Assembly (NCBI GenBank): GCA_021323155.1
Contig: JAJTCI010000016.1
Location: 1 to 15,327, forward strand
DNA: 15,327 nucleotides
Source: Chitinophagaceae bacterium
GTDB taxonomy: Bacteria; Bacteroidota; Bacteroidia; Chitinophagales; Chitinophagaceae
Reading direction: 5' to 3'
A model generated the notes under the pieces. It was not told where the DNA came from, searched no databases, and saw only the letters and a program-made list of their open reading frames with translations. A program made the translations under genes and the position numbers. Below, in pieces: positions 1 to 6,026 of this stretch (positions within the stretch are counted from its first letter, which is position 1; each line of letters starts with the position of its first letter).

Positions 1-380
1 GCCTCGTTGCTTTTGAAGTTCGGGCTGGTATTGATATCAGCGTGCACTTCCATCTCCACATTGAATGCAATGAAGAGGTCGCACAACCTGAACGCGATAT
101 CGATGCTCCGCTGTACTTCTTCCAGCATCCGCTGTTTTACCGGCATCCTGCGTTTGCATGTTTCATTGGTGATGTACATGAATCCACCCTTGCCTTTCCG
201 GATGAACACGATTACTGTTCCGAACTCCGTTGTTCGACCCTTCACCTGGCTGTCGGTCCCGATGCACACGGTGATTGAATGACCTGCTGCCATTTCATTC
301 ACCAATACCGCTCTTACTTCGTCATCGATGGACCTTTTGATCCGTGTTCCATCCAGCTTTCTCCATTGTCGTTGTTCCAT
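1..380 (-). CDS. YkuK-family RNase H-like protein (partial, 3' end outside window)
   Basis: The reading frame starts at an ATG on the minus strand (bases 380-378) and stays open for 126 codons to the window edge. The translation begins MEQRQWRKLDGT and contains CIGTDSQVKG near residue 40, then HADINTSPNFKSNE near the edge. These match the pattern of the YkuK/DUF458 family, small proteins with a predicted RNase H-like fold in which the GTDSQ aspartate would bind metal. No biochemical role is firmly established for the family. The gene lies 60 bases downstream of a tRNA array on the same strand. A nearby upstream ATG (397) is in another frame. No clear SD is present. The family call is fairly safe; any nuclease activity is inference. 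Confidence 0.8.
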   Translation of the reverse strand, partial: MEQRQWRKLDGTRIKRSIDDEVRAVLVNEMAAGHSITVCIGTDSQVKGRTTEFGTVIVFIRKGKGGFMYITNETCKRRMPVKQRMLEEVQRSIDIAFRLCDLFIAFNVEMEVHADINTSPNFKSNE

Positions 381-428
381 GACCGCAATGTTTGATCATT
401 AATAATTTTTCTTCCTTATAGCGCCCTC

Positions 429-444
429 AAAAAAACCACGTGGT
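429..444 (-). terminator. Weak terminator-like end of the tRNA array
   Basis: On the minus strand the last bases of the tRNA-Phe-like gene form the palindrome ACCACGTGGT (444-435), followed directly by seven T residues (435-429). The stem is short and would have almost no loop, so it is a marginal intrinsic terminator. The T-run at the 3' end of the array is the main support. Confidence 0.35.
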
Positions 445-515
445 GCCTGGAGGAATCGAACCTCCCTGTCCGGGATTTCACCCCGGTGCATTTGAATCCA
501 CTCTGCCAAGGCACC
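441..515 (-). tRNA. tRNA-Phe-like (anticodon GAA), divergent
   Basis: The minus strand folds into a cloverleaf. The acceptor GGTGCCT pairs with AGGCACC (discriminator A). A 3-bp D stem GCA/TGC encloses a GG-containing loop. The anticodon stem CCGGG/CCCGG holds the loop GTGAAAT, giving anticodon GAA (Phe) after T33. The variable region is only 4 nt (ACAG), and the T arm is GGAGG-TTCGATT-CCTCC. The G at position 32, the short D stem and the short variable loop are unlike standard bacterial tRNA-Phe. The D arm and anticodon-flanking sequence resemble the neighbouring tRNA-Cys. CCA is not fully encoded. Confidence 0.75.
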
Positions 516-520
516 ATCAG

Positions 521-594
521 AGTCGCGCAGAGGGTTCGAACCTCTTTCTCCCGGGTTGCAGCCGGGTGCATATAGCCATATCTGCCAGCACGAC
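521..594 (-). tRNA. tRNA-Cys (anticodon GCA)
   Basis: The acceptor GTCGTGC pairs with GCGCGAC (one G-T pair), and the discriminator is T. U73 is the known identity base of tRNA-Cys. The D stem is GCA/TGC. The anticodon stem CCCGG/CCGGG holds loop CTGCAAC, giving anticodon GCA. The variable region is 4 nt (AGAA) and the T arm is AGAGG-TTCGAAC-CCTCT. It is separated by 5 nt from each neighbouring tRNA, so the three are surely co-transcribed. Confidence 0.88.
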
Positions 595-599
595 GTTGG

Positions 600-685
600 C
601 GGAGAGTGCAGGAGTCGAACCTGCTTCGGTGTCACCCGAACCTCGGTTTAGCATACCGGTGCCTTACCACTTCGGCCAACTCTCC
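600..685 (-). tRNA. tRNA-Ser (anticodon GCT)
   Basis: This is a class II tRNA of 86 nt. The acceptor GGAGAGT pairs with ACTCTCC, with discriminator G as expected for Ser. The anticodon stem CCGGT/ACCGA has a C-A mismatch at its outer pair. The loop ATGCTAA gives anticodon GCT. A long variable arm is built from GGTTCGG and CACCGAA segments, and the T arm is GCAGG-TTCGACT-CCTGC. It would read AGC/AGU codons. Confidence 0.9.
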
Positions 686-728
686 GTTTCCAGGGGAAGA
701 ATGCTTCAAGCGTTCTTGTCACTGTTTG

Positions 729-801
729 TATAGTAGGCAGGATTCGAACCTGCAGCCTCTCCAGTCCAGGTGGAGTATCCGGCCAATCGGAATGCTACTA
801 T
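729..801 (-). tRNA. Divergent tRNA, Pro-like (anticodon TGG), possible pseudo-tRNA
   Basis: A perfect 7-bp acceptor ATAGTAG/CTACTAT (discriminator A), a 5-bp anticodon stem CTCCA/TGGAG and a canonical T arm GCAGG-TTCGAAT-CCTGC show tRNA ancestry. The 7-nt loop CCTGGAC places TGG as anticodon, but position 33 is C instead of the near-universal U. The D stem is only 3 bp with a T-T mismatch at 10-25, and positions 8, 14 and 21 deviate from T8, A14 and A21. It may be a decayed or specialised tRNA. It lies 43 nt upstream of the Ser gene, just after the terminator at 818-848. Confidence 0.6.
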
Positions 802-817
802 GTTATTCACCTTCAAC

Positions 818-848
818 AAAAAAGCCCGGTCAATACTGACCGGGCTTT
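818..848 (-). terminator. Intrinsic terminator
   Basis: A perfect 12-bp stem (821-832 with 837-848) has a 4-nt loop, and in minus orientation it runs into six T residues (823-818). It ends a minus-strand transcript coming from 850-1070 and insulates the tRNA array below it. Confidence 0.85.
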
Positions 849-1073
849 GCACTTTAGTTAAGCATATCAACTAATTCGTTTCCTGCACGGTCGTATGTAT
901 GGGTATAGCATGGGCACACTGCCTCCAAAGCAACTCACGGTTATTGCCGCACCCGGGCGCCTCGTTGGTTTATCGTTGTGTGTCCTGTACGAAATCATAT
1001 TTTTTGTTTTACTGTTCCTTAAGATGCCCGGTAAGCGATTTTGCATACGAACACCGGTAATATTTTAAAAGAA
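849..1073 (-). other. Non-coding stretch; remnant or paralogue of the small transcription unit at 1075-1235
   Basis: No conventional gene is visible here. On the minus strand it shares words with the unit at 1075-1235. On the plus strand these read TTTGCATAC (1040-1048 versus 1134-1142), CTGTTCC (1012-1018 versus 1184-1190), GTTGGTTTATCGTTGT (964-979 versus GTTAGTTATCGTTGT at 1106-1120), and TTAGTTA...ATCAACT (854-872 versus 1107-1128). It also ends in a terminator. A 43-codon minus-strand ORF (998-867) is the only sizeable reading frame. It is rich in Arg and Pro, and its stop falls at the same motif as the stop of the small ORF in the other unit. No convincing promoter was found. A GC-rich hairpin-like element near 945-960 may end an inner unit. 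Either small RNA or small-peptide mRNA is possible. Confidence 0.4.
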
Positions 1074-1074
1074 A

Positions 1075-1098
1075 AGCCCCGCAGTTGTCTGCAGGGCT
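1075..1098 (-). terminator. Intrinsic terminator
   Basis: The 10-bp stem AGCCCCGCAG/CTGCAGGGCT (1075-1084 with 1089-1098) has a TTGT loop. The one C-A mismatch on the plus strand becomes a G-U wobble in minus-strand RNA, and the minus strand then continues TTTTCTTTT. Both facts give minus orientation. It closes the small unit whose promoter is at 1240-1272. Confidence 0.85.
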
Positions 1099-1121
1099 CC
1101 AGCTTGTTAGTTATCGTTGTA

Positions 1122-1214
1122 TCAACTCGCAGCTTTGCATACCCCGCAGGCGGAATAGTCCCTTACCGGACTAAAACCGTTTGCTGTTCCTATGTTCTGA
1201 AGTACGTAAAGCAT
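1122..1214 (-). CDS. Candidate 30-aa small ORF with a CxxC pair
   Basis: An ATG at 1214 opens a 30-codon frame ending in TGA (1124-1122), inside a unit that has its own promoter and terminator. The peptide starts MLYVLQNIGTANG and ends ACGVCKAAS, so it carries a CxxC. The stop lies directly before the motif shared with the upstream-looking unit at 849-1073. A 30-codon frame can occur by chance and no SD is evident. It is listed because its position within the transcript is exactly where a small gene would sit. Confidence 0.25.
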   Translation of the reverse strand: MLYVLQNIGTANGFSPVRDYSACGVCKAAS

Positions 1215-1239
1215 GCGCTGTTTGTTTTTATTTGCGTTG

Positions 1240-1272
1240 CAAAGATGTATTTATTTTTTCGTTGCCTCCAAA
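1240..1272 (-). promoter_or_regulatory. Bacteroidota sigma-A-type promoter for the small transcript
   Basis: On the minus strand TTTG (1272-1269) is followed after 21 nt by CATCTTTG (1247-1240), one mismatch from TAnnTTTG. Predicted transcription start is near 1235. Confidence 0.6.
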
Positions 1273-1355
1273 AAATATTTGAAAATAATTTTTGCAACGA
1301 TGTTTTCATTCCCTTGAAACACTTATTGGGTAAGGGTTCCAGCGGGCTGTTCTTT

Positions 1356-2990
1356 TTATTTTAAGCCCAGCACGTCAATGCCCTGTTCAAAAATAATGTC
1401 GACAGGTACGCCTTTCTCTTTCAACTTGTCCAGGTCTTTTTGCAGGTCAGCCTTCACTATGCCTTTCTCCATCTGCAATTTTGCCACGGCATCTTTATCG
1501 CCGTTCCCCTGTAATGTCAGTATGAGGTTGCCGAGATCATTCATCGCCGTACGGAACTTCTCATAGTTCACTTTGTACTTACCGGCGCTTGTTTTTTCGA
1601 ACGCGCCTTTTTCCTGGAAGAAATTAAATGCCAGCATGTTGGCCTTGCCATGCGAAGAGCTGGCGCCAAAGCGCACGCTCCTTAATATCCCCGCCATAAA
1701 AGTGGTGTAATACTGTTCTACCGGGCCCTGCAATTCTCCTTTTTCCACCAGTTTGGAAACCATATACAGACCGAGGATGTCGGCCTTCGCCTCCTCCAGC
1801 CAGGAACCCTGTTCCTGTAAAGCGGCACGTACCGTACCTTTTCCATTCACGGTGTTTTTGATACCCAGCCCGTGTGCCACTTCGTGGAACATCACGTTTG
1901 AAAAGAAGGCATCGAAATTCACCTCTTTCACCTGCGACGGATCAATGTACTCATTGGCGATGGGCACCATGATCTTATCAAATTTTGCCCGCATGGCGTT
2001 CTTCAATTGTGAGCGCCGCGTGCCTTTGGTCTTCTGTAATTCTTCGTCATTGGGTAGGTTAACGGCGATGGTCTTGCCACCCGCATTGCAATCTCCCGCG
2101 TAGTACACAATATCGTATGCAGCAAGTTGGGAAGAAGCACCGGGAGATTCCGCTTTGTATTTTGCATCTACCGGTAATCCCTGCTGCAGCTCCGGGAGCA
2201 TAGCCACGTATTTCTCCAGGCGCTGGCTCCAGGTTTTGTCTTTCACCAGCACATACGACGAGTAAGCATTCCTGCGGTTATACAGCGCGTCTTCATAGTT
2301 TTCTATGGGCCCGATAATGATATCGAGGCTGTTGTTCTTCATGTCCATCCAGGCGATGTCCGAAGCGGTGAAGTTGTCAGACAGCAAAGCGTCGGCACGC
2401 AACGACAGGTATTTTTTGAATTCCATATCAGTGGTTACCTGCGCAGCCTGCCTGAGTAAGGCCGCCGCACGCTGTAATGGTTCTTTATAGGCTATATGGT
2501 ATGGAATGGCGTAGAGCTTCCCGGCGCTGTCCCTGCGGATGATCGAGTATTGGCCAAGTGAATCCTTCACGCTACTTTTTGTCAGTTCTTCCTTGGTCAT
2601 GTCGTGCGGGTAGAAATTCGCCGTCAGCGGTTTCTTACCGATGCCCGCGATAAAGGAGGTGTCACCGTTCAGCCGGTCCCATGGGCCGTAGTTGATCCGG
2701 ACAAATTGCTTCGCCTTGTCATCTTTGATTGTATTCAGCAAACTGTCCAGGTTGCCGAAGCTTTGCATCCAGAACAGGGTGTCCATGATCTGAGCGGCGC
2801 GGATCAGCAATGGCAGCACTTTCCTGTCACTGTCACTGAGTTGATTCAGGTCGGTCGTCAGGCGAACGGTCGCGTAGCCCGCCAGGTTCTTACTGATGTA
2901 ATCACCCGAATCATGGCTGGTTTCATTATCGCTTGCATCTTTACAAGACACAACCAGGGAGAGGGATAGTATCACGAACAGGTATCTCAT
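1356..2990 (-). CDS. M49-like (dipeptidyl-peptidase III-type) zinc peptidase, lipoprotein
   Basis: This 544-aa protein begins with a lipoprotein signal peptide: MRYLFVILSLSLVVSC places a lipobox cysteine at residue 16, so it is predicted to be anchored in a membrane facing the periplasm or outside. The zinc site is HEVAH at residues 369-373, with a downstream EEAKAD (399-404) supplying the third ligand. This arrangement is typical of the M49-related dipeptidyl-peptidase III proteins of Bacteroidota. Classical DPP III has one more residue inside the motif (HExxGH). The likely role is removal of dipeptides from oligopeptides. It has its own promoter (3007-3036) and is not overlapped by neighbours. 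The start is supported by the signal peptide and by a leader of about 15 nt. Confidence 0.85.
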   Translation of the reverse strand: MRYLFVILSLSLVVSCKDASDNETSHDSGDYISKNLAGYATVRLTTDLNQLSDSDRKVLPLLIRAAQIMDTLFWMQSFGNLDSLLNTIKDDKAKQFVRINYGPWDRLNGDTSFIAGIGKKPLTANFYPHDMTKEELTKSSVKDSLGQYSIIRRDSAGKLYAIPYHIAYKEPLQRAAALLRQAAQVTTDMEFKKYLSLRADALLSDNFTASDIAWMDMKNNSLDIIIGPIENYEDALYNRRNAYSSYVLVKDKTWSQRLEKYVAMLPELQQGLPVDAKYKAESPGASSQLAAYDIVYYAGDCNAGGKTIAVNLPNDEELQKTKGTRRSQLKNAMRAKFDKIMVPIANEYIDPSQVKEVNFDAFFSNVMFHEVAHGLGIKNTVNGKGTVRAALQEQGSWLEEAKADILGLYMVSKLVEKGELQGPVEQYYTTFMAGILRSVRFGASSSHGKANMLAFNFFQEKGAFEKTSAGKYKVNYEKFRTAMNDLGNLILTLQGNGDKDAVAKLQMEKGIVKADLQKDLDKLKEKGVPVDIIFEQGIDVLGLK

Positions 2991-3006
2991 AAATAGTAGT
3001 TTGAGA

Positions 3007-3036
3007 TAAATGTATGAAAACTACCCTGCCTGCAAA
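3007..3036 (-). promoter_or_regulatory. Promoter of the M49-like peptidase gene
   Basis: On the minus strand TTTG (3036-3033) lies 18 nt before TACATTTA (3014-3007), one mismatch from TAnnTTTG. It lies 17 nt upstream of the ATG at 2990. Confidence 0.55.
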
Positions 3037-3055
3037 CCGAATGATGACAGGCGGC

Positions 3056-4141
3056 TTAAAACAACCTCCCCTGTTCCCCGGGTCTCCGGAAAAGGCTGCA
3101 ATCAAGATCCAGGCGTTCGTGGTTGAGGCCGTATTTCTCAGTAAACTTACTGTATTGCTGTGCCACCATCTCCGCTATATTGCCCTCACCCCTCATGCGG
3201 GTGCCCCACCGGCTATCGCTTACTTTACCATTATGGCTTCCTTCGATCATGTGCCAGACCTTATCGGCGCGATCCGGGAAGTTTTTGTACAGCCAGTCAT
3301 GAAACAACAATTTGATCGCGCCGTTCAGGCGGATATAGGTATAAGCGGAAAAAGTAGCGCCCGCACTAGCCGCGGCCTTGATAATGTTATGCATCTCGTG
3401 ATCGTTCAGTCCGGGTATCATTGGGCCAAGCATCACGCCCATCCGAACGCCGGCATTCGACATCTCCTCGATCAGCCTGAGCCTTTGTTTGCCCGTGGTT
3501 GTACGCGGTTCCATCACCCTGCGAAGGTCTTCATTGAAGGAAGTGATCGACACCAGGATGGACACGATATTCTTCTTTCCCATTTCGCTCAGCAATTCTT
3601 TATCTCGCAGCATGCCGGCGTTCTTGGTGATCATGCCAACGGGCTGGTTGAATTCGTTGCAGACTTCCAGCAGCCCTTTTGTGATCCTGAACTTTTTCTC
3701 CGCGGGCTGGTAGCAATCCGTATTACCACTTAGGCCAATGGGCACACATTCCCATTTGGGATTCATCAGGAATTTGCGCAGCAGTTCCGGCGCGTTTTTC
3801 TTAACGATGATCTTTCTTTCGAAATCAATTCCCGCGCTCCATCCCCAATACTCGAAGGAGTTCCGCGCATAGCAATAAATGCAGCCATGCTCGCAGCCCT
3901 GGTAGGGGTTCATGCTGTAGAACATTCCTACATCCGGGCTGTCTACTTTGTTCACGATGCCCTTTGCCTGGTCTTCGAAATATTGCGTTTCAACGTTTGG
4001 TTCGGTCCAGTCGTCGATCGCCTCCACGTGTTCCCTTACTTTCCGGTTCTTTAAAAACTTGTTGGGCGTGTTGAATTGCGCGCCCCGCCCTTTTATGTAT
4101 TCGTTGTAATTGCCTGGATTATCATTGTTGTGTTCGTTCAT
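3056..4141 (-). CDS. PA0069-type radical SAM protein
   Basis: This 361-aa protein contains CEHGCIYC (Cys83, Cys87, Cys90), the CxxxCxxC site that binds the SAM-cleaving 4Fe-4S cluster. It is embedded in the context MNPYQGCEHGCIYCYAR, which is characteristic of the PA0069 family and related to spore photoproduct lyase-like enzymes. Length fits the family. The substrate is unknown. The ATG at 4141 lies only 19 nt after the umuC stop, so the gene is the third of a umuD-umuC-radical SAM operon. That placement suggests a job in DNA damage tolerance or repair, which is inference from context. No truncation is seen, and the cluster cysteines are intact. Confidence 0.88.
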   Translation of the reverse strand: MNEHNNDNPGNYNEYIKGRGAQFNTPNKFLKNRKVREHVEAIDDWTEPNVETQYFEDQAKGIVNKVDSPDVGMFYSMNPYQGCEHGCIYCYARNSFEYWGWSAGIDFERKIIVKKNAPELLRKFLMNPKWECVPIGLSGNTDCYQPAEKKFRITKGLLEVCNEFNQPVGMITKNAGMLRDKELLSEMGKKNIVSILVSITSFNEDLRRVMEPRTTTGKQRLRLIEEMSNAGVRMGVMLGPMIPGLNDHEMHNIIKAAASAGATFSAYTYIRLNGAIKLLFHDWLYKNFPDRADKVWHMIEGSHNGKVSDSRWGTRMRGEGNIAEMVAQQYSKFTEKYGLNHERLDLDCSLFRRPGEQGRLF

Positions 4142-4160
4142 AAAAATTTGTCTTTAGCAT

Positions 4161-5441
4161 CTAGCGTACGCCCGGTAATTCGTCCCAGCGCGAAGTGTAC
4201 CTCGGGCTCCTGAATTCCTGGCGCATCTTCCACTGTTTGTCAATACCTGCAGCCGCGTATTTGATCACATCGTTGCGCATACTGAAATTGATATTGTCCA
4301 GCATCAGCATCAGCTCACGGTTTTGATTGTTGCCGCACTCATTGAAAAGGCTGGACTGTATGGAACTGTCGGGTACAAGGCCACTGAGGGTCACCCCAGC
4401 CTTGCTATACCTTTCTCCCTTGCGATAGAGCTGTGTTGCCATTTCCATCGCGGGCTTTATGAGCTCGTGTGTGAGCGATGTAGGGGAGTGCAACGTTGCG
4501 TAGCTGCTGCGCGCCTGCCCGCCCTGCCGATAGGATGGTGTGCCGGCTGGTTGGCGAGGGATGACAAACACACTGATCATACTGGCGGCGCTGTGCTGGC
4601 GACGTAATTTCTCCGCTGCCCTGGTGGTATAAGTAGCCACTGCTTCTTTTATATCTTTTAATTCCGTTACAGCTGTACCGAACATGCGCGTGGTGGCGAT
4701 CATCTTTTTGTTCGCCAACTCGTCCTGCATCAGAATGGCCTGCCTCCCATTCAATTCTTCGATCATCCGCGCGCCGATCACGCCGCCAAGATGCGTGCGC
4801 GCCCAATCTTCACTCATATGCTTCAGTTCCCAGGCGGTGTGAATATTCCATTCATTCAGCTTCACCGCGTAGCGCCTGCCGATTCCCCAGAGGTCTTTCA
4901 CCAGTGTGCGTTGCAAGGCCTGAGTAGTAGCATCTTCAGAATCCAGCACTAAGGTTTTCGAGGGAAGCCTTAACTTCTTGACCAGTCGATTGGCCACCTT
5001 TGCGAGTACCTTGGTTTCGCCGGTGCCCACGGATACAGATACGCCTGTCCATTGTTCTACTGTTTCCCTGATCGTCCTGGAAAAATCCTGCAGATCATTT
5101 TTTGCGATGTGGTCGAGATCCAGAAAGGCTTCGTCCACCGAATACACTTCTACCCGGGCTTCTCCTACCAATGCCTTTAAAGTATCCATTACCCTGCGGC
5201 TGAGATCGCCGTACAGGTTATAGTTCGAGGAGAACGTCTCTATCCCGTTTTTTTCAATGGCCTCCCGCACCTGGAAATAAGGGACCGCCATATCGATGCC
5301 CAACGCTTTTGCTTCGTTGCTGATGGAAATAATGCAACCATCATTATTGCTGAGCACCACCACGGGTTTATTCTCCAGGTCGGGGCGGAACACTCTTTCA
5401 CAGGAGCAGTAAAACGAGTTGCAGTCGACGATCGCTTTCAT
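4161..5441 (-). CDS. umuC: UmuC, Y-family translesion DNA polymerase (Pol V catalytic subunit)
   Basis: This 426-aa protein matches UmuC along its whole length. VDCNSFYCSCE at the N terminus supplies metal ligand Asp6 and the steric-gate Tyr11. VVVLSNNDGC (27-36) and AKALGI follow. YSVDEAFLDL carries catalytic Asp103 and Glu104. The C-terminal region ends with the DKQWKMRQEFRSPRYT-type segment usual in UmuC. It replicates past DNA lesions at the cost of mutation, normally as a complex with processed UmuD. It starts 33 nt after the umuD-like stop and is followed 19 nt later by the radical SAM gene. All polymerase residues look intact, in contrast with its UmuD partner. Confidence 0.95.
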   Translation of the reverse strand: MKAIVDCNSFYCSCERVFRPDLENKPVVVLSNNDGCIISISNEAKALGIDMAVPYFQVREAIEKNGIETFSSNYNLYGDLSRRVMDTLKALVGEARVEVYSVDEAFLDLDHIAKNDLQDFSRTIRETVEQWTGVSVSVGTGETKVLAKVANRLVKKLRLPSKTLVLDSEDATTQALQRTLVKDLWGIGRRYAVKLNEWNIHTAWELKHMSEDWARTHLGGVIGARMIEELNGRQAILMQDELANKKMIATTRMFGTAVTELKDIKEAVATYTTRAAEKLRRQHSAASMISVFVIPRQPAGTPSYRQGGQARSSYATLHSPTSLTHELIKPAMEMATQLYRKGERYSKAGVTLSGLVPDSSIQSSLFNECGNNQNRELMLMLDNINFSMRNDVIKYAAAGIDKQWKMRQEFRSPRYTSRWDELPGVR

Positions 5442-5474
5442 AAATGGCGTTGTTTACTTAATAGCATTCCAGCC

Positions 5475-5966
5475 TTATGATCCGTACAATTTCTTCTTTC
5501 CCTTCTGCGGACGGTCGTTATCCAATAATCCTTTCTCGAGAATGTGAATTACACAGGTCACGAGACCGAATACGTTGAATTGCGTGAACTCTCCCACGTC
5601 AATATTTTCGTACCGTTGGTTTCCCGCTACAAGCGTGTACCCTTTGATCGTTTGCTGGAGGCGACGCACCACCAGTTCGCCGTTGACCGAAGCCACGATG
5701 ATCTTGCCATTGGTAGCTTTCAGGCTCTTGTCAACGATCAGTACATCGCCGTTCTCAATACCCGCTCCTTCCATCGCGTCTCCGTTCATCCTGAAGAAAA
5801 AGGTGGAAGGCTTGTTAAAGATCAGCTGCTCGTTCAGGTCGATACCGCGCTCCGAGAAGTCGTCTGCTGCAGCCCCGAACCCGCTGGCGTTCAGCGTGTG
5901 TACATCCTGCTGCGTGAATTTCCGGGTGCCTTCAAAAGAAGCACCGTAAAGGTTATCCCATTCCAT
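5475..5966 (-). CDS. umuD: UmuD-like S24/LexA-fold protein lacking the Ser-Lys dyad
   Basis: This 163-aa protein aligns with UmuD: the cleavage-site region reads ASGFGAAADDF (E. coli QCGFPSPAADY), then IDLNEQLI, then the active-site strand MNGDAMEGAGIENGD. The residue equal to catalytic Ser60 is Ala (codon GCG), and the residue equal to Lys97 in NGELVVRRLQ is Arg (CGT). Self-cleavage by the normal mechanism should therefore be impossible. The fold and UmuC-binding surface look preserved. The start was taken as the ATG at 5966 because the promoter (5987-6018) lies inside the longer 192-codon frame that begins at 6053. It is the first gene of the umuD-umuC-radical SAM operon. Confidence 0.88.
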   Translation of the reverse strand: MEWDNLYGASFEGTRKFTQQDVHTLNASGFGAAADDFSERGIDLNEQLIFNKPSTFFFRMNGDAMEGAGIENGDVLIVDKSLKATNGKIIVASVNGELVVRRLQQTIKGYTLVAGNQRYENIDVGEFTQFNVFGLVTCVIHILEKGLLDNDRPQKGKKKLYGS

Positions 5967-5976
5967 ATAATTAAGT

Positions 5977-6007
5977 TTTGAGAGAACTAAAGTATTTAGT
6001 AATTTCA
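5977..6007 (+). promoter_or_regulatory. Weak promoter candidate for the 2H-phosphoesterase operon
   Basis: On the plus strand TTTG (5977-5980) lies 19 nt before TAATTTCA (6000-6007), which differs from TAnnTTTG at its last two positions. It faces away from the umuD promoter and overlaps it. Confidence 0.35.
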
Positions 6008-6014
6008 TGCTAAA
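5986..6014. promoter_or_regulatory. Candidate operator (LexA-like) between divergent operons
   Basis: Bases 5986-6000 form the perfect palindrome ACTAAA-GTA-TTTAGT, which covers the umuD -7 box. A third half-site, CTAAA at 6010-6014, pairs with TTTAG at 5995-5999 across 10 nt. The site also lies between the -33 and -7 boxes proposed for the plus-strand 2H operon. A repressor bound here would shut both directions. LexA is the obvious candidate, but no LexA gene is in the window. Confidence 0.55.
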
Positions 6015-6018
6015 CAAA
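5987..6018 (-). promoter_or_regulatory. Promoter of the umuDC operon
   Basis: On the minus strand TTTG (6018-6015) lies 20 nt before TACTTTAG (5994-5987), one mismatch from TAnnTTTG. Predicted start of transcription is near 5981, giving a short leader to the ATG at 5966. Confidence 0.7.
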
Positions 6019-6026
6019 ATAGTTTT

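Larger units (their letters stand above)
1075..1235 (-). ncRNA. Candidate small transcript (sRNA or mini-mRNA)
   Basis: A Bacteroidota-type promoter (1240-1272) and an intrinsic terminator (1075-1098) delimit a minus-strand transcript of about 160 nt. It contains a 6-bp hairpin TAGTCC/GGACTA (about 1155-1172) and the sequence ACAACGATAACTAAC just before the terminator. A related sequence occurs in the region at 849-1073. It also contains a 30-codon ORF (1214-1122) that starts MLYVLQNIG, ends CGVCKAAS and lies about 20 nt from the predicted start site, so it could instead be a small-protein mRNA. I do not recognise it as a named RNA family such as 6S, tmRNA or SRP RNA. Confidence 0.5.

Noticed and set aside
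441..801. Integration site of a prophage or genomic island at the tRNA array
   Set aside because: No integrase, no partial tRNA duplicate and no direct repeats are visible in the window.
867..998. 43-codon minus-strand ORF beginning MISYRTHND
   Set aside because: It has no promoter at suitable distance and no family resemblance, and its composition is consistent with chance. It is kept only as part of the duplicated-unit observation.
1041..1364. Plus-strand 107-codon frame between the tRNA region and the peptidase gene
   Set aside because: It crosses two structures that clearly work on the minus strand (terminator 1075-1098 and promoter 1240-1272), has low-complexity codon use and resembles no protein family.
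3014..3733. Plus-strand 239-codon frame
   Set aside because: It is antisense to the radical SAM gene, whose CxxxCxxC motif and operon position are convincing. Long antisense frames are common opposite GC-rich coding sequence.
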